From contig NZ_CP087590.1 of the NCBI RefSeq assembly GCF_015594925.2, forward strand, positions 1,922,001-1,986,000: 64,000 bases of DNA, written 5' to 3'. The stretch is from Vibrio sp. VB16. Lineage in GTDB: Bacteria; Pseudomonadota; Gammaproteobacteria; Enterobacterales; Vibrionaceae. The number at the start of each line of letters is the position of its first letter. Position 1 is the stretch's first letter. Position numbers and translations under genes: made by a program. Shown here in pieces: positions 7,982-17,005 of this stretch. The notes below the pieces were generated by a model that was given only the letters and a program-made list of their open reading frames with translations, searched no databases and was not told the origin of the DNA.

Positions 7982-9388
7982 CTATTTATTGATATTTACA
8001 ACCTGTAATAGGCTGTTTTCCAGTAACCCCTCTAGTCCAAACTCTACACCAAAACCCGACATTTTACAGCCACCAAATGGCGCATGAGGGAGGACTTCTG
8101 CATGGCCGTTTATCCAGACAGATCCACATTCTAGTTGCGAAGAAAGGGCAAGTGCTGCATCTACATCGCCCCATATTGAACCACCAAGGCCAACCTCACT
8201 ATCATTCGCCATAGCAACAGCTTCGGAAACGTCACTATATGGGATGACAGGGAGCACCGGACCAAACTGTTCTTGCTCGACTATTGCCATCCCATTTGCT
8301 GCGTTACCCACAATGGTCGGCGGGTAAAAATAGCCCGTTTTATCTAGTCTAGTGCCACCAACGTAAATTGTCGCACCGTCTCTTTTGGCGTCTTCCACCA
8401 ACTCCATTACCTTCTCTAACTGTTTTATATTCTGCACTGGTCCAAATGTTGACGTTTGTTCAAACCCATCACCAACGACTTGCTTGTTAGCGATCTCAGC
8501 CAGCAATTGACAAAGCTCGTCATGTTGTGACTTATGAACATAAAGGCGCTTCAACGCCGCACATGTTTGCCCCATATTGATGAAAGACGTACCAAAGATA
8601 CCCTCTGCAATCGCATCTAAATCCGCGTTTGGCAATACTATTCCAGCATCATTACCACCTAATTCAAGAGTTAGTCTTTTCAGGTTACCTGCCGCGGATT
8701 TCATAATATGTTGTCCGGTTTGAGTAGAACCAGTGAAGACTATCTTTTCGATGCCCTTGTGCTCACTCATCGCTTTGCCAAGTGAGCCCTCGCCAGAAAG
8801 TACGCTAAATACCCCTTTTGGTAATACATCTTGCAGCAATTCCCCAAGCATGAGCGTATTCATCGGAGTTAACTCAGAAGGTTTGTTGATTACCGTATTC
8901 CCCATACGAAGTGCAGGAATAATATGCCAAATTGCAATCATTAATGGCCAGTTCCAAGGCGTAATCGATCCCACAACACCGATCGCTTTACGTCGCCCTT
9001 CAATGCGTTTGTTTGGCGAATCCTCATATACCTCGACCGGAATCTCGATGCTGGTCGAATGTCGCGTCCACGCAATTGCACCGCCAACTTCCATCTGAGC
9101 AAGCGACATCGGTTTCCCTTGCTCTTTTACGATAGTTTCGGCCAATATTTGTGCATTCTTTTCAATTTTGTTCGCAATTTCGTTGATATAATTATCACGC
9201 GTTGATTGAGGTAATTGACTCCAACTTTTGAAGGCATTTTTTGACGCTTCAACCGCTGTATTTAGCTGGGCGATAGAAGCCACCGGCGCGTTAAAAGCGA
9301 CCGTTTCATTCGCAGGGTTTAGGACATTCATTGAAGGCATTTCACCCATGACTGAACAACCATTTATGGTTAAACCTATCTTGTTCAT
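7982..9388 (-). CDS. NAD(P)-dependent aldehyde dehydrogenase
   Basis: 468 residues with the complete aldehyde dehydrogenase signature: PWNWP (144-148), the nucleotide-binding FTGSTQTG, general base Glu242 in LELGGND and catalytic Cys276 in NMGQTC. It oxidises an aldehyde to the acid. It is the last gene of a minus-strand unit with the TctABC transporter and a universal stress protein, 54 bp after tctA. The divergent FAD oxidase-like gene could supply the aldehyde; that link is inference from position. The chain is slightly shorter at the N terminus than betaine or succinate semialdehyde dehydrogenases, and the substrate cannot be named. Confidence 0.92.
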   Translation of the reverse strand: MNKIGLTINGCSVMGEMPSMNVLNPANETVAFNAPVASIAQLNTAVEASKNAFKSWSQLPQSTRDNYINEIANKIEKNAQILAETIVKEQGKPMSLAQMEVGGAIAWTRHSTSIEIPVEVYEDSPNKRIEGRRKAIGVVGSITPWNWPLMIAIWHIIPALRMGNTVINKPSELTPMNTLMLGELLQDVLPKGVFSVLSGEGSLGKAMSEHKGIEKIVFTGSTQTGQHIMKSAAGNLKRLTLELGGNDAGIVLPNADLDAIAEGIFGTSFINMGQTCAALKRLYVHKSQHDELCQLLAEIANKQVVGDGFEQTSTFGPVQNIKQLEKVMELVEDAKRDGATIYVGGTRLDKTGYFYPPTIVGNAANGMAIVEQEQFGPVLPVIPYSDVSEAVAMANDSEVGLGGSIWGDVDAALALSSQLECGSVWINGHAEVLPHAPFGGCKMSGFGVEFGLEGLLENSLLQVVNINK

Positions 9389-9442
9389 TATTATATTCCT
9401 CTCTTATTATTGCTGTTCGTTAGCGAACCGGTTGTTTCTCGT

Positions 9443-10942
9443 TTACGCATGAGCGGTCTTCGCTTTTGATTTGCTTTCTTTGATTAAACTGAAGATAAAT
9501 AAAGTGACGGACAGAACTATCACTCCTAACAACACTAGGCTAATCGGACGGTCTACAAAGATCCCAAGGTCACCATTAGATACGCCTAAAGCTTGCTTGC
9601 TGCGGGTCACAAAAACAGGCCCTAAAACTAGGCCAAGTATGATAGGTACTGCAGGGATATTTTCTCGTTTTAAAATGTAGCCAAAAATCGCAAAACCTAA
9701 CGCTATCAGCGCATCAGAAAATTGATAGTTTTGGCTATAGCTGCCAATAAAACCGAGCACAAGGATAAGCGCACCGATAAAGCGGCCTCGAATACGAGTA
9801 AGATTTACTATCCATTTACTGGTAAATGTTAGGAACAAAAAGGCAACGATATTGATAAGGAACAGAGAGATATAGAGGCCGGATATAAACTCTGGTTTCT
9901 CCGCAAATAGTGTCGGTCCCGGTATGTAGTTGTGTACCATAAACACAGAGAGCAGCATCGCCATCAGTGCGTCAGCAGGGATCCCAAACGCCAACAACGG
10001 AATCATAACAGAGGCAGTAACCGCGTTATTAGATGTCTCCGATGCGATGAGTCCTTCTTTTGCACCCTGACCAAACTTTTCTGGATTTTTGGAAAACTTC
10101 TGCGCCAAAGTATAAGAGAAGAACTGAGATCCAAACTCCCCTACGCCGGGTAGCAACCCCATAACCACACCTAGAGCAGCAGAGCGTAGAACTGTCCATT
10201 TATATTTAAATACGGTGACCATTCCCGAAAAGCGGCCTTTTCCTTCATACTTCGTGACCTGTGAATCGTTCCCTTTTTGCGATAGAAGAACAAACGCTTG
10301 TGACATTGCGAAAAGACCAATTACGGTGGGCACCAACGGAATACCACCTAATAACCATTCTTGATCAAACGTATAGGTTAAGGTGTTGTAAGAGCGATCA
10401 ATGCCGATTGAACCTAAAAAGATACCTAGTCCTAACATCATAGCGGCTGGAAAAGCTTGTCTGTAATGGGCCATCACAACAAAGATCATGCCCAGCGCGG
10501 CTAACATAGCAAACTCGGCAGACCCAAAGTGATTCGCGACTTGGGAAAGTACTGGCGCAAGTAGAACCAAAGAGAGTACGCTGATAATACCGCCTATAAA
10601 TGACGAAGAGTACGCAATAGAAAGTGCCTTCTTGCCCTCTCCTCTTTGGGTCATTGGATAACCGTCATACGTCGTTAGCACTGCTACGGGTGTACCTGGC
10701 GTATTCATTAAGATAGCGGGGATCGCCCCGCCATACCACGCACCGCCATAAACTCCGAGTAATAAAGTAACACCCGGAAGGGGGTCTAACGTAAAAGTTA
10801 GAGGAAGCAAAATAGCGATCACTCCAGCAGGTTCTAGGCCCGGAATTGAGCCAATAGAAACCCCTAAGAGTGCACCACAAACAATCGCTAACATGACGTT
10901 GAATGTGGCGATTTCATTTATCCCAAGAAGTATAATATCCAT
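9443..10942 (-). CDS. tctA: Tripartite tricarboxylate transporter, large membrane subunit TctA
   Basis: 499 residues, about 12 predicted membrane segments. The family motifs are clear: GSIPGLEPAGVIAILLPLTF near the N terminus, the AIPAILMNTPGTP loop, and the second copy GLLPGVGEFGSQFFSYTLAQ. With TctB and periplasmic TctC it forms a secondary, solute-binding-protein-dependent carboxylate importer in the inner membrane. Gene order tctC-tctB-tctA is the usual one, with 23 bp to tctB. The solute is probably a carboxylate related to the adjacent oxidative enzymes. Confidence 0.95.
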   Translation of the reverse strand: MDIILLGINEIATFNVMLAIVCGALLGVSIGSIPGLEPAGVIAILLPLTFTLDPLPGVTLLLGVYGGAWYGGAIPAILMNTPGTPVAVLTTYDGYPMTQRGEGKKALSIAYSSSFIGGIISVLSLVLLAPVLSQVANHFGSAEFAMLAALGMIFVVMAHYRQAFPAAMMLGLGIFLGSIGIDRSYNTLTYTFDQEWLLGGIPLVPTVIGLFAMSQAFVLLSQKGNDSQVTKYEGKGRFSGMVTVFKYKWTVLRSAALGVVMGLLPGVGEFGSQFFSYTLAQKFSKNPEKFGQGAKEGLIASETSNNAVTASVMIPLLAFGIPADALMAMLLSVFMVHNYIPGPTLFAEKPEFISGLYISLFLINIVAFLFLTFTSKWIVNLTRIRGRFIGALILVLGFIGSYSQNYQFSDALIALGFAIFGYILKRENIPAVPIILGLVLGPVFVTRSKQALGVSNGDLGIFVDRPISLVLLGVIVLSVTLFIFSLIKESKSKAKTAHA

Positions 10943-10965
10943 ATCTTTCTAATACTCGGTCGGTT

Positions 10966-11553
10966 TTATAAATACATATTTGCAAATTCGGAGAATTGCG
11001 CAGGCAGTAGAGAATAGAGCCAAACATCAGGCAACCAGAAATTAACCAGAACTCTAAATACCAGCACCATCACAACAACGGATACCGCTGAAATTGACAC
11101 CCAAAACCGGGTAAACAAATTGCTTATCCAAAGCATGGTTAGGATAAAAATCAAACTAGACGGCGCAAATCCAATAACAGATAAACTACCGATGTACAGC
11201 ATGAAAAATAGACTAATTATGATAGCGGTTCGGTACTTGCTGATAGCAGAGAATGCGAGTTCAACGGGGTTGATGCCCTTAAGACAGTGAATGTTCTTAG
11301 CCGTATTGAACAGCAAATAAATGCCACTAAAAGCTAAAATGATGTACAACCCGACAAAAGGAAACACAAAAGGTTGGGTATACCACCCATGGGCTTTTAG
11401 CACTTCTTTGGCCTGCATAGGTTGTAATAGAATCAGCATTAACGACCCCAAAAATGAGGATAGGTAAAAATAGTAATGAGACGATGACTGACTATCAGTG
11501 GACGTTTCATCCTTTACTTTATCGTTAGTTTTTTCTCTGATATCAATAGCCAT
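10966..11553 (-). CDS. tctB: Tripartite tricarboxylate transporter, small membrane subunit TctB
   Basis: 195 residues with four hydrophobic segments (about 30-47, 68-85, 110-135 and 145-170), the topology of TctB. The first 28 residues are polar and charged, an unusually long cytosolic lead. Sequence conservation in TctB is weak, so the call depends on size, topology and position between tctC and tctA. A very good ribosome site (AGGAGG seven bases before the ATG) fixes the start. Confidence 0.88.
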   Translation of the reverse strand: MAIDIREKTNDKVKDETSTDSQSSSHYYFYLSSFLGSLMLILLQPMQAKEVLKAHGWYTQPFVFPFVGLYIILAFSGIYLLFNTAKNIHCLKGINPVELAFSAISKYRTAIIISLFFMLYIGSLSVIGFAPSSLIFILTMLWISNLFTRFWVSISAVSVVVMVLVFRVLVNFWLPDVWLYSLLPAQFSEFANMYL

Positions 11554-11604
11554 AGATCCTCCTGCGAATTAGGACGAAATAGAATACTATTTCGTCCTTC
11601 TGAC

Positions 11605-12543
11605 TTAATTCATGTATTCCAATAAACCTTGGGCACTAGCATAGTCGTCTGCAATCACTTGTTGAGCTTCATCACCGCCAATCCAGAATACGCTGGCGCC
11701 TGTGCTGGCACTTATTTCAGCAACACGGTCGGTAGCCAATGCAGCCTGAGCTATTTCAGCAATACGGTTTTTAATCTTCTGCGACGTTCCTTTCTTAACG
11801 AATAGACCGTTCCACGTTGTCTGAGCGATACCGGTTTGCTCCTCAAGTGTCGGGACATTTGGGCTAAGACTTAAACGTTCATGAGTAATAGACGCAATTA
11901 TTTTTACATCACCAGACTTAAGACATGAAAGTATCGTCTGTGTAACGGTATTGATTACGGTTGCGTCACCATTTGCGAGCGTTGAACAATTGATCGAATC
12001 AAATGGTGCATTTGATGAGAACTTAAGGCCAATTTCATCTGCGGCTTTAAACGTAATCGCCGTTGGGAGTGCTTGATAACCAAAGTGAGCAAGAGAGACT
12101 GGATTCGATTTAGAAAATTCAGCTAACTCTTCCATATTGTTATAAGGCGCGTCAGCTTTGACCGCGATGACAAACGGGTAATCTAAAAATATTCCAACAG
12201 GGTCAAATGTATTTTGATCAAAAGGTGCATTGCCAGATAAGATTTGAGTCGTTAAAAGGTCCGCAACAAATGAACCAATCGTTAAACCATCGTTTCGAGC
12301 TCTAGAGACTTCAGAAGCACCGATAATACCGCCACCTCCCGGTTTATTGACTACGGTGGCTGGTTTGCCTGTTTCTTTCGACATCTCTTCAGCAATGATA
12401 CGGGTAAGAATATCTTCGAGGTCGCCTGGAGGCCAAGGCACAATATATTTTACAGGCCTATTGGGGTAATCGGCTGCATTGACCATCATTGGTGTCAGCA
12501 GTATTGATAATATCATCCAGGTAAAAGTAACAATTTTTTTCAT
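11605..12543 (-). CDS. tctC: Tripartite tricarboxylate transporter, periplasmic binding protein TctC
   Basis: 312 residues with a Sec signal peptide (cleavage near VNA-ADYP, about residue 23) and the Bug/TctC fold: YPNRPVKYIVPWPPG at the mature N terminus and the VVNKPGGGGIIGASEVSRA loop. The loop that usually reads PG-G-x-x-D after the first strand reads PPGDLED here, so the ligand-contact segment is atypical. The binding protein delivers solute to TctAB. AAGGAATTATC-ATG supports the start. It lies 38 bp after the stress-protein gene in the same unit. Confidence 0.93.
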   Translation of the reverse strand: MKKIVTFTWMILSILLTPMMVNAADYPNRPVKYIVPWPPGDLEDILTRIIAEEMSKETGKPATVVNKPGGGGIIGASEVSRARNDGLTIGSFVADLLTTQILSGNAPFDQNTFDPVGIFLDYPFVIAVKADAPYNNMEELAEFSKSNPVSLAHFGYQALPTAITFKAADEIGLKFSSNAPFDSINCSTLANGDATVINTVTQTILSCLKSGDVKIIASITHERLSLSPNVPTLEEQTGIAQTTWNGLFVKKGTSQKIKNRIAEIAQAALATDRVAEISASTGASVFWIGGDEAQQVIADDYASAQGLLEYMN

Positions 12544-12581
12544 GATAATTCCTTATATTTATACATTCCTAAGTGCATTCT

Positions 12582-13085
12582 TTAGTTTGCCTTGTGACTC
12601 TTGGTACTGAGCAGAGGCACAATCAAGACTGGTACAACTGATTTTTGTAATACTTTGTGCGAAGTTGAGCCGAGAAATACCCTCGATAACGCACTCACTT
12701 CCCTATTCCCCATCACTATCATTCCAGCGTTGTATTGCTTAGAAGCATCGACGATGACTTCTTCAGGCGAACCAAATTGGATATGAATTGATAAGTGCGG
12801 AATCGCCTCTAATGTGGAAAATTCTGTTGTCACAAAACGATTGATTCTGTTTTTGACATTAGAAATTATCGACTCTTTATGCTGCACAGAATGACTCTGT
12901 TCGATATTTTTTGGCAAAAGAGAATGGGACGCGTCGGGAGTGATTTTGTTTACCTTATCGACAGCATGCACATAGATGATCTCTGCTTGATGCGAGATCG
13001 CCTCCTTCAATGCCACATGAAAAGCGGTTCGGCTGCCCTCACCAATATCTGATGCGTAAATAATGACGTTAATTTCATTGCTCAT
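12582..13085 (-). CDS. Universal stress protein (UspA family)
   Basis: 167 residues from the better-supported ATG (GGAACGCACA-ATG); a start four codons earlier is possible. The fold markers are NVIIYASDIGEGSRTAFHVA at the N terminus and the nucleotide loop GNREVSALSRVFLGSTSHKV with VVPVLIVP at the end. The ATP motif G-x2-G-x9-G-S has Glu in place of the second Gly, so ATP binding is uncertain. Such proteins often accompany TRAP and Tct transporters. It is the first gene of the minus-strand catabolic unit. Confidence 0.88.
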   Translation of the reverse strand: MSNEINVIIYASDIGEGSRTAFHVALKEAISHQAEIIYVHAVDKVNKITPDASHSLLPKNIEQSHSVQHKESIISNVKNRINRFVTTEFSTLEAIPHLSIHIQFGSPEEVIVDASKQYNAGMIVMGNREVSALSRVFLGSTSHKVLQKSVVPVLIVPLLSTKSHKAN

Positions 13086-13278
13086 TGTGCGTTCCATCGT
13101 TAAATGACCGATTCATTACAGGCGATGTTAGGTAAGAAAGAAATCAACCATAAGGATGAAACGTTAAAATTATGTAACATGTTTACTTTTATTTTACATA
13201 TCAACCTAACGGCTGATAGCCGCCTCGAAATGAGCGTGATTAGATAAATGGGTCTGAAGCACAATAAAAGGAATTAAG
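13086..13278. promoter_or_regulatory. Divergent promoter region of the Tct/oxidase island
   Basis: The gap of about 190 bp separates the starts of the stress protein-tctCBA-dehydrogenase unit and the FAD oxidase-cupin unit. It holds an AT-rich core (13165-13205, including GTAACATGTTTAC). No regulator gene is adjacent, so control may come from the LuxR-type gene at the far end of the island or from elsewhere. AAAAGGAATTAAG precedes the oxidase ATG. Confidence 0.4.
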
Positions 13279-14580
13279 ATGAGGCATTTAGATTCTCTTA
13301 CTTATTATGCTGCTACCAAAAAATATGACCTAAGCTTTCCGAGATTGACAGAAGATCTTGAAGTAGACGTTGTCATTATTGGTGGCGGTTTTACGGGTGT
13401 TAACACCGCACTAGAGTTGGCGGAAAAAGGCATTACAAACACGGTAATTCTTGAAGGACGTTACCTTGGTTACGGAGGTACAGGTCGCAATGGTGGACAA
13501 ATCATGGCGGGATTAGGCCATGACCTAGATACGGTAAAAAAACACGTTGGTCCGGAAGGGTTACAAGAACTGTTTAAGATAGGCAACCTTGGTGCTGCCA
13601 TCATTAAGGCGCGAGTCGACAAATATAATATCGACGCCGATTTCCGTCACGGCTATGCCTATTTAGGCAGTAACTCCCGTCAAGAAAAGACGCTTCGTGC
13701 ATGGGAGAAAGAGTTTACCTCTGTTTCCCCAAACGAAGATATCCAGCTCTTAACGGGGTCTGATGTAAAGCAAGTCGTAGGGTCACCCGCCTACAGCTGT
13801 GCCCTTAAACATATGGGTGCGGGTCACGTTCACTCACTTAATTTATTGCTTGGTGAAGCCAAAGCGGTCAGCGAATTATATGGAGTGAAAATCTTCGAAA
13901 ATTCGATGGCAATATCGGTCGATTACGGTTCGACAATAACGGTAAAAACTCCAACTGGCAGTGTTAAGGCCAAGAAAATGTTATGGGCTTGCAACGGTTT
14001 CCTCGATGGAATGGAACCAGAGATACACGGCAAGACCATCAACACTTACGCTTTTCAGCTCGCCACTGAACCACTATCTGACGAGTTAATTGAAGAGATA
14101 AGCCCAATTCGTGGCGCATACAGCGATATTCGCCCAGTGATCGATTACTACCGAGTTACAAATGAAAACAGGTTGTTATTTGGCGCAGCAACACGCGCAT
14201 TAGAATATATTCCGAAGGACTTAAAGGCATGGAACAGAACACAAATGCTTAAAATATTCCCCTACTTAGATAAGGTCAACATTGATCTCGCATGGGGAGG
14301 GCCACTCTGTTGCAGCGCAAATCTATTCCCACAAGTTGGTACATTAAAAGAACACTCGAACGTGTTTTATGTCCAAGGTTATTCCGGGTTTGGGGTCACC
14401 CCTAGCCACATCGTATGTAAAGTGCTTGCGGAAGGTATGAGTGAAAAAACCGAACGCTATGAGTTAATCAGTAACATCCCTCATGTAAATGTACTCGGAA
14501 AAGACTACATCGCTCCCGCTCTCCTAACGAGCGGTAAGATGTGGCATCAAGTTTCCGGTTATTGGACGGGTCGTCGTTAA
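13279..14580 (+). CDS. FAD-dependent amine/amino-acid oxidase (DAO family, PuuB-like)
   Basis: 433 residues. The N-terminal dinucleotide fold is clear (VDVVIIGGGFTGVNTALELA, about 28-47), followed by GYGGTGRNGGQIMAG, the FAD-contact loop typical of gamma-glutamylputrescine oxidase PuuB and related enzymes. The C-terminal YVQGYSGFGVTPSHI segment completes the FAD site. The class oxidises a secondary or primary amine to an imine and then an aldehyde, yielding H2O2 or reducing a carrier. The aldehyde dehydrogenase across the divergent promoter is a plausible next step. Overlap in function with PuuB itself is not established, since no puuA/puuD neighbours are present. Confidence 0.87.
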   Translation: MRHLDSLTYYAATKKYDLSFPRLTEDLEVDVVIIGGGFTGVNTALELAEKGITNTVILEGRYLGYGGTGRNGGQIMAGLGHDLDTVKKHVGPEGLQELFKIGNLGAAIIKARVDKYNIDADFRHGYAYLGSNSRQEKTLRAWEKEFTSVSPNEDIQLLTGSDVKQVVGSPAYSCALKHMGAGHVHSLNLLLGEAKAVSELYGVKIFENSMAISVDYGSTITVKTPTGSVKAKKMLWACNGFLDGMEPEIHGKTINTYAFQLATEPLSDELIEEISPIRGAYSDIRPVIDYYRVTNENRLLFGAATRALEYIPKDLKAWNRTQMLKIFPYLDKVNIDLAWGGPLCCSANLFPQVGTLKEHSNVFYVQGYSGFGVTPSHIVCKVLAEGMSEKTERYELISNIPHVNVLGKDYIAPALLTSGKMWHQVSGYWTGRR

Positions 14581-14595
14581 GCTAAGGAGAAAACA

Positions 14596-14958
14596 ATGAA
14601 AGCATTATTACTGAATGGAACGTTGCCTGAAATGGCAGAAATAGGCAGTGTCACGAACTTAGGCTCTACTGTGATCGAAGGTGATCCGCAGGCCAGCATA
14701 GCCATGATTGACGGCGCTCCAGAAGATACCGTGGCCTGCGGTATCTTTAAATGTACGAAAGGTGTCTTCTCTATGCAATATCCGTTCACGGAGCATGCCA
14801 CTGTTATAGAAGGTAGATTGAAACTAAAGAATATAGACACGGGAGAGGAATCCACTTTTGGTCCCGGCGATTCATGGTTTGTCGCACAGGGCAGCAAAAT
14901 CGAATGGCACATTATCTCTAACCATTTTATTAAACACTACTTATCGGTAGCGAATTAA
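14596..14958 (+). CDS. Cupin-domain protein (DUF861/EutQ-like)
   Basis: A 120-residue single-domain cupin. The central strands are recognisable: FTEHATVIEGRLKLKNIDTG, then FGPGDSWFVAQGSKIEWHI. The cupin 3 subfamily has reduced metal ligands, and here the first motif is EHATVIEG with a single His. It lies 15 bp after the oxidase and clearly shares its transcript, with an intrinsic terminator after it. Similar cupins accompany PuuB-like oxidases in many proteobacteria, possibly as accessory or sensory proteins; the role is unknown. Confidence 0.85.
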   Translation: MKALLLNGTLPEMAEIGSVTNLGSTVIEGDPQASIAMIDGAPEDTVACGIFKCTKGVFSMQYPFTEHATVIEGRLKLKNIDTGEESTFGPGDSWFVAQGSKIEWHIISNHFIKHYLSVAN

Positions 14959-14994
14959 TACGTCACATCGATACAAGATGGTATTTTGAGACCA

Positions 14995-15027
14995 ACGCAC
15001 CTAACGCATATTAGGTGCGTTTTTTTT
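14995..15027 (+). terminator. Strong intrinsic terminator of the oxidase-cupin unit
   Basis: A perfect 10-bp stem (ACGCACCTAA / TTAGGTGCGT, 6-base loop) is followed by seven T residues, 36 bp after the cupin stop codon. Confidence 0.93.
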
Positions 15028-15220
15028 GCAAATTAAACGGTTCCTTATCATCACTCACTGTCGATGAAATATTAAATGGCTTTTTCATTGCTAGCGGATC
15101 GAAACATTAGTCTGACATCCACTGTGTATTGGCTTGGCTCAGTGTGTTAAAGTGCGCGCAATTAAACTTAGGCATCACACTTTCAGGTTGCTAAGTACTC
15201 ATTATAAATTAGGAGCTATT

Positions 15221-15697
15221 ATGACTAATAACGATATTTTACGCCGCATTCGCTACACCTTCGACTTTAAAGATTCTCAAATGATCGCCATATTTGCAGC
15301 CGCTGACAACACAGTAACTCGCGCTCAAATCAGTGACTGGCTCAAGAAAGAAGAAGACCCAAGCTATATTAAAATGGTCGACACCGAACTGGCTATTTTC
15401 TTGAATGGTCTGATTAATACTAAACGTGGTAAACGTGAAGGCGAACAACCTACACCAGAAAAACGCTTAACCAACAACATGGTTTTCATGAAGCTTCGCA
15501 TCGCATTGAACATGAAAGCAGAAGATATTTTGGAAACAATGGAAGTCGCTAACTTTATTATGAGTAAGCACGAACTAAGCTCTTTCTTCCGCAAACCAGA
15601 CAACAAACATTACCGTGAGTGCAAAGACCAAATATTACGAAATTTCCTAATGGGTATTCAACGTAAACTTCGTCCAGAAGACACCAACGAAAGTTAA
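15221..15697 (+). CDS. yehS: DUF1456 family protein YehS
   Basis: 158 residues from the ATG preceded by TAGGAGCTATT; the frame is open further upstream but lacks a ribosome site there. The protein is two repeats of a small helical module, each with a conserved MVFMKLRIALNMKAEDI or ILRRIRYTFDFKDSQMI helix, the hallmark of YehS/DUF1456. Function is unknown in any organism as far as I know. It is followed at 36 bp by the helicase gene and may be cotranscribed. Confidence 0.9.
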   Translation: MTNNDILRRIRYTFDFKDSQMIAIFAAADNTVTRAQISDWLKKEEDPSYIKMVDTELAIFLNGLINTKRGKREGEQPTPEKRLTNNMVFMKLRIALNMKAEDILETMEVANFIMSKHELSSFFRKPDNKHYRECKDQILRNFLMGIQRKLRPEDTNES

Positions 15698-15733
15698 TCC
15701 TTATCGTTGTTATCCATTAAGAAGAGTACATCC

Positions 15734-16960
15734 ATGCCATTTTCTAAACTGCCTCTAAGTTCTGATATCGTGTCTGCGTTACCAGCAGACATTATTGTGC
15801 CAAGAGAAATACAAACGCTTGCTATCCCGGAGATAATGAGCGGTCAAGATCTACTTGCATTAGCACAAACAGGAAGCGGAAAGACACTGGCATACGGATT
15901 ACCTCTGATAGAAAAAGCCAAAAACAACCGCCATGTAACACAGGCAGTTATTTTGGTGCCAACTCGCGAACTCGCTACTCAAATAAATGAAGCCATCTCG
16001 TCAATATCACAACAGGTTGATATACATTCGATCTGCCTTTGCGGTGGTGTAGACAAAGAGAAGCAGATAGAACAGTTATCTCATCACCCTGAGATCATCG
16101 TCGCCACACCCGGACGGCTGCGTGAGTTAATCAATGAAGGGGCCGTTGAGACACATAAAGTCAACACGGTAATCTTTGACGAAGTTGATCGGTTATTGGA
16201 TATGGGATTTTGGTCTGACCTGAATGCGATATTAGATACATTGCCGACTCAACGTCAAACAGTCATGTTCTCCGCCACCTTGCCACCAGAGCTAGAAAAT
16301 AAAGTCAGCGCGCTACTCAATGAACCCGTGCGCATTCAGGCCCACGCCAACAATAGTGTGGTAGAACATGTTGACGAAACTCTTTATTTGGTGAACAAAG
16401 GCAGCAAAGCGAATGTTCTAATACATCAGATAAAGCAGCAAAACTGGCCGCGAGTATTGGTGTTTATTGGCGCACGTGATAGTGCAGATTCACTAAATAA
16501 AAAACTGAGCAAAGCTGGTATTTCAACAGCCGTGCTTCACGGCAATAAAAGTCAAACGGAGCGAGAAGAGACACTTCAATTATTTAAACAAAGCAAGGTA
16601 AAGGTTCTTATCGCGACCGACCTTCTCGCACGCGGTATTCACATTGAAGAACTACCGGTCGTGATTAATTTTGAAGTGCCGTCAAGTCCCGAGGTGTATG
16701 TCCATCGAATTGGCCGTACAGCACGCGCCGGAAAGCAAGGCTGCGCCATATCTTTAGTTTGTCATGCGGAAAGTGATTATCTGGATGCGATTCGACAATT
16801 TACAAAACGAGCATTAGCGCTTAGTCAGTTAGCCGAATTTCCAATTACGGACAAGCCATCAACAGGCGAAAGCAAACGTGCGCCGAGGGACAAAAAAGCC
16901 AACCGACGCACCAATCACAAAAAAAGCGTTAAACAGTTTCTAGGGAAAGATAAACGATAG
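15734..16960 (+). CDS. DEAD-box ATP-dependent RNA helicase
   Basis: 408 residues from the ATG after AAGAAGAG; a TTG nine codons upstream is in frame but less likely. Core motifs run in order: Q motif region (VPREIQTLAIP), Walker A AQTGSGKT at about 44-51, PTRELATQ, TPGRL, motif II as DEVD in place of DEAD, SAT, and HRIGRTARAG. The C-terminal tail is short and basic (RRTNHKKSVKQF), suggesting RNA contact. It belongs to the RhlE/SrmB/DeaD type used in ribosome assembly or mRNA decay; I cannot assign the exact orthologue. Confidence 0.93.
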   Translation: MPFSKLPLSSDIVSALPADIIVPREIQTLAIPEIMSGQDLLALAQTGSGKTLAYGLPLIEKAKNNRHVTQAVILVPTRELATQINEAISSISQQVDIHSICLCGGVDKEKQIEQLSHHPEIIVATPGRLRELINEGAVETHKVNTVIFDEVDRLLDMGFWSDLNAILDTLPTQRQTVMFSATLPPELENKVSALLNEPVRIQAHANNSVVEHVDETLYLVNKGSKANVLIHQIKQQNWPRVLVFIGARDSADSLNKKLSKAGISTAVLHGNKSQTEREETLQLFKQSKVKVLIATDLLARGIHIEELPVVINFEVPSSPEVYVHRIGRTARAGKQGCAISLVCHAESDYLDAIRQFTKRALALSQLAEFPITDKPSTGESKRAPRDKKANRRTNHKKSVKQFLGKDKR

Positions 16961-16972
16961 TACGTTTATCTT
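16947..16972. terminator. Hairpin spanning the helicase stop codon
   Basis: A perfect 10-bp stem (AAGATAAACG / CGTTTATCTT) encloses the loop ATAGTA that contains the TAG stop of the helicase gene. There is no T-run, so it may act as an mRNA 3' stabiliser or weak terminator between the converging helicase and mak genes. Confidence 0.5.
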
Positions 16973-17005
16973 CTATGAACCGTTTTGTATTTGCGCAACA
17001 TATCC

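Noticed and set aside
15134..15220. Upstream in-frame extension of yehS
   Set aside because: It adds 29 basic residues not seen in the family and lacks a ribosome site, whereas TAGGAG precedes the ATG at 15221.
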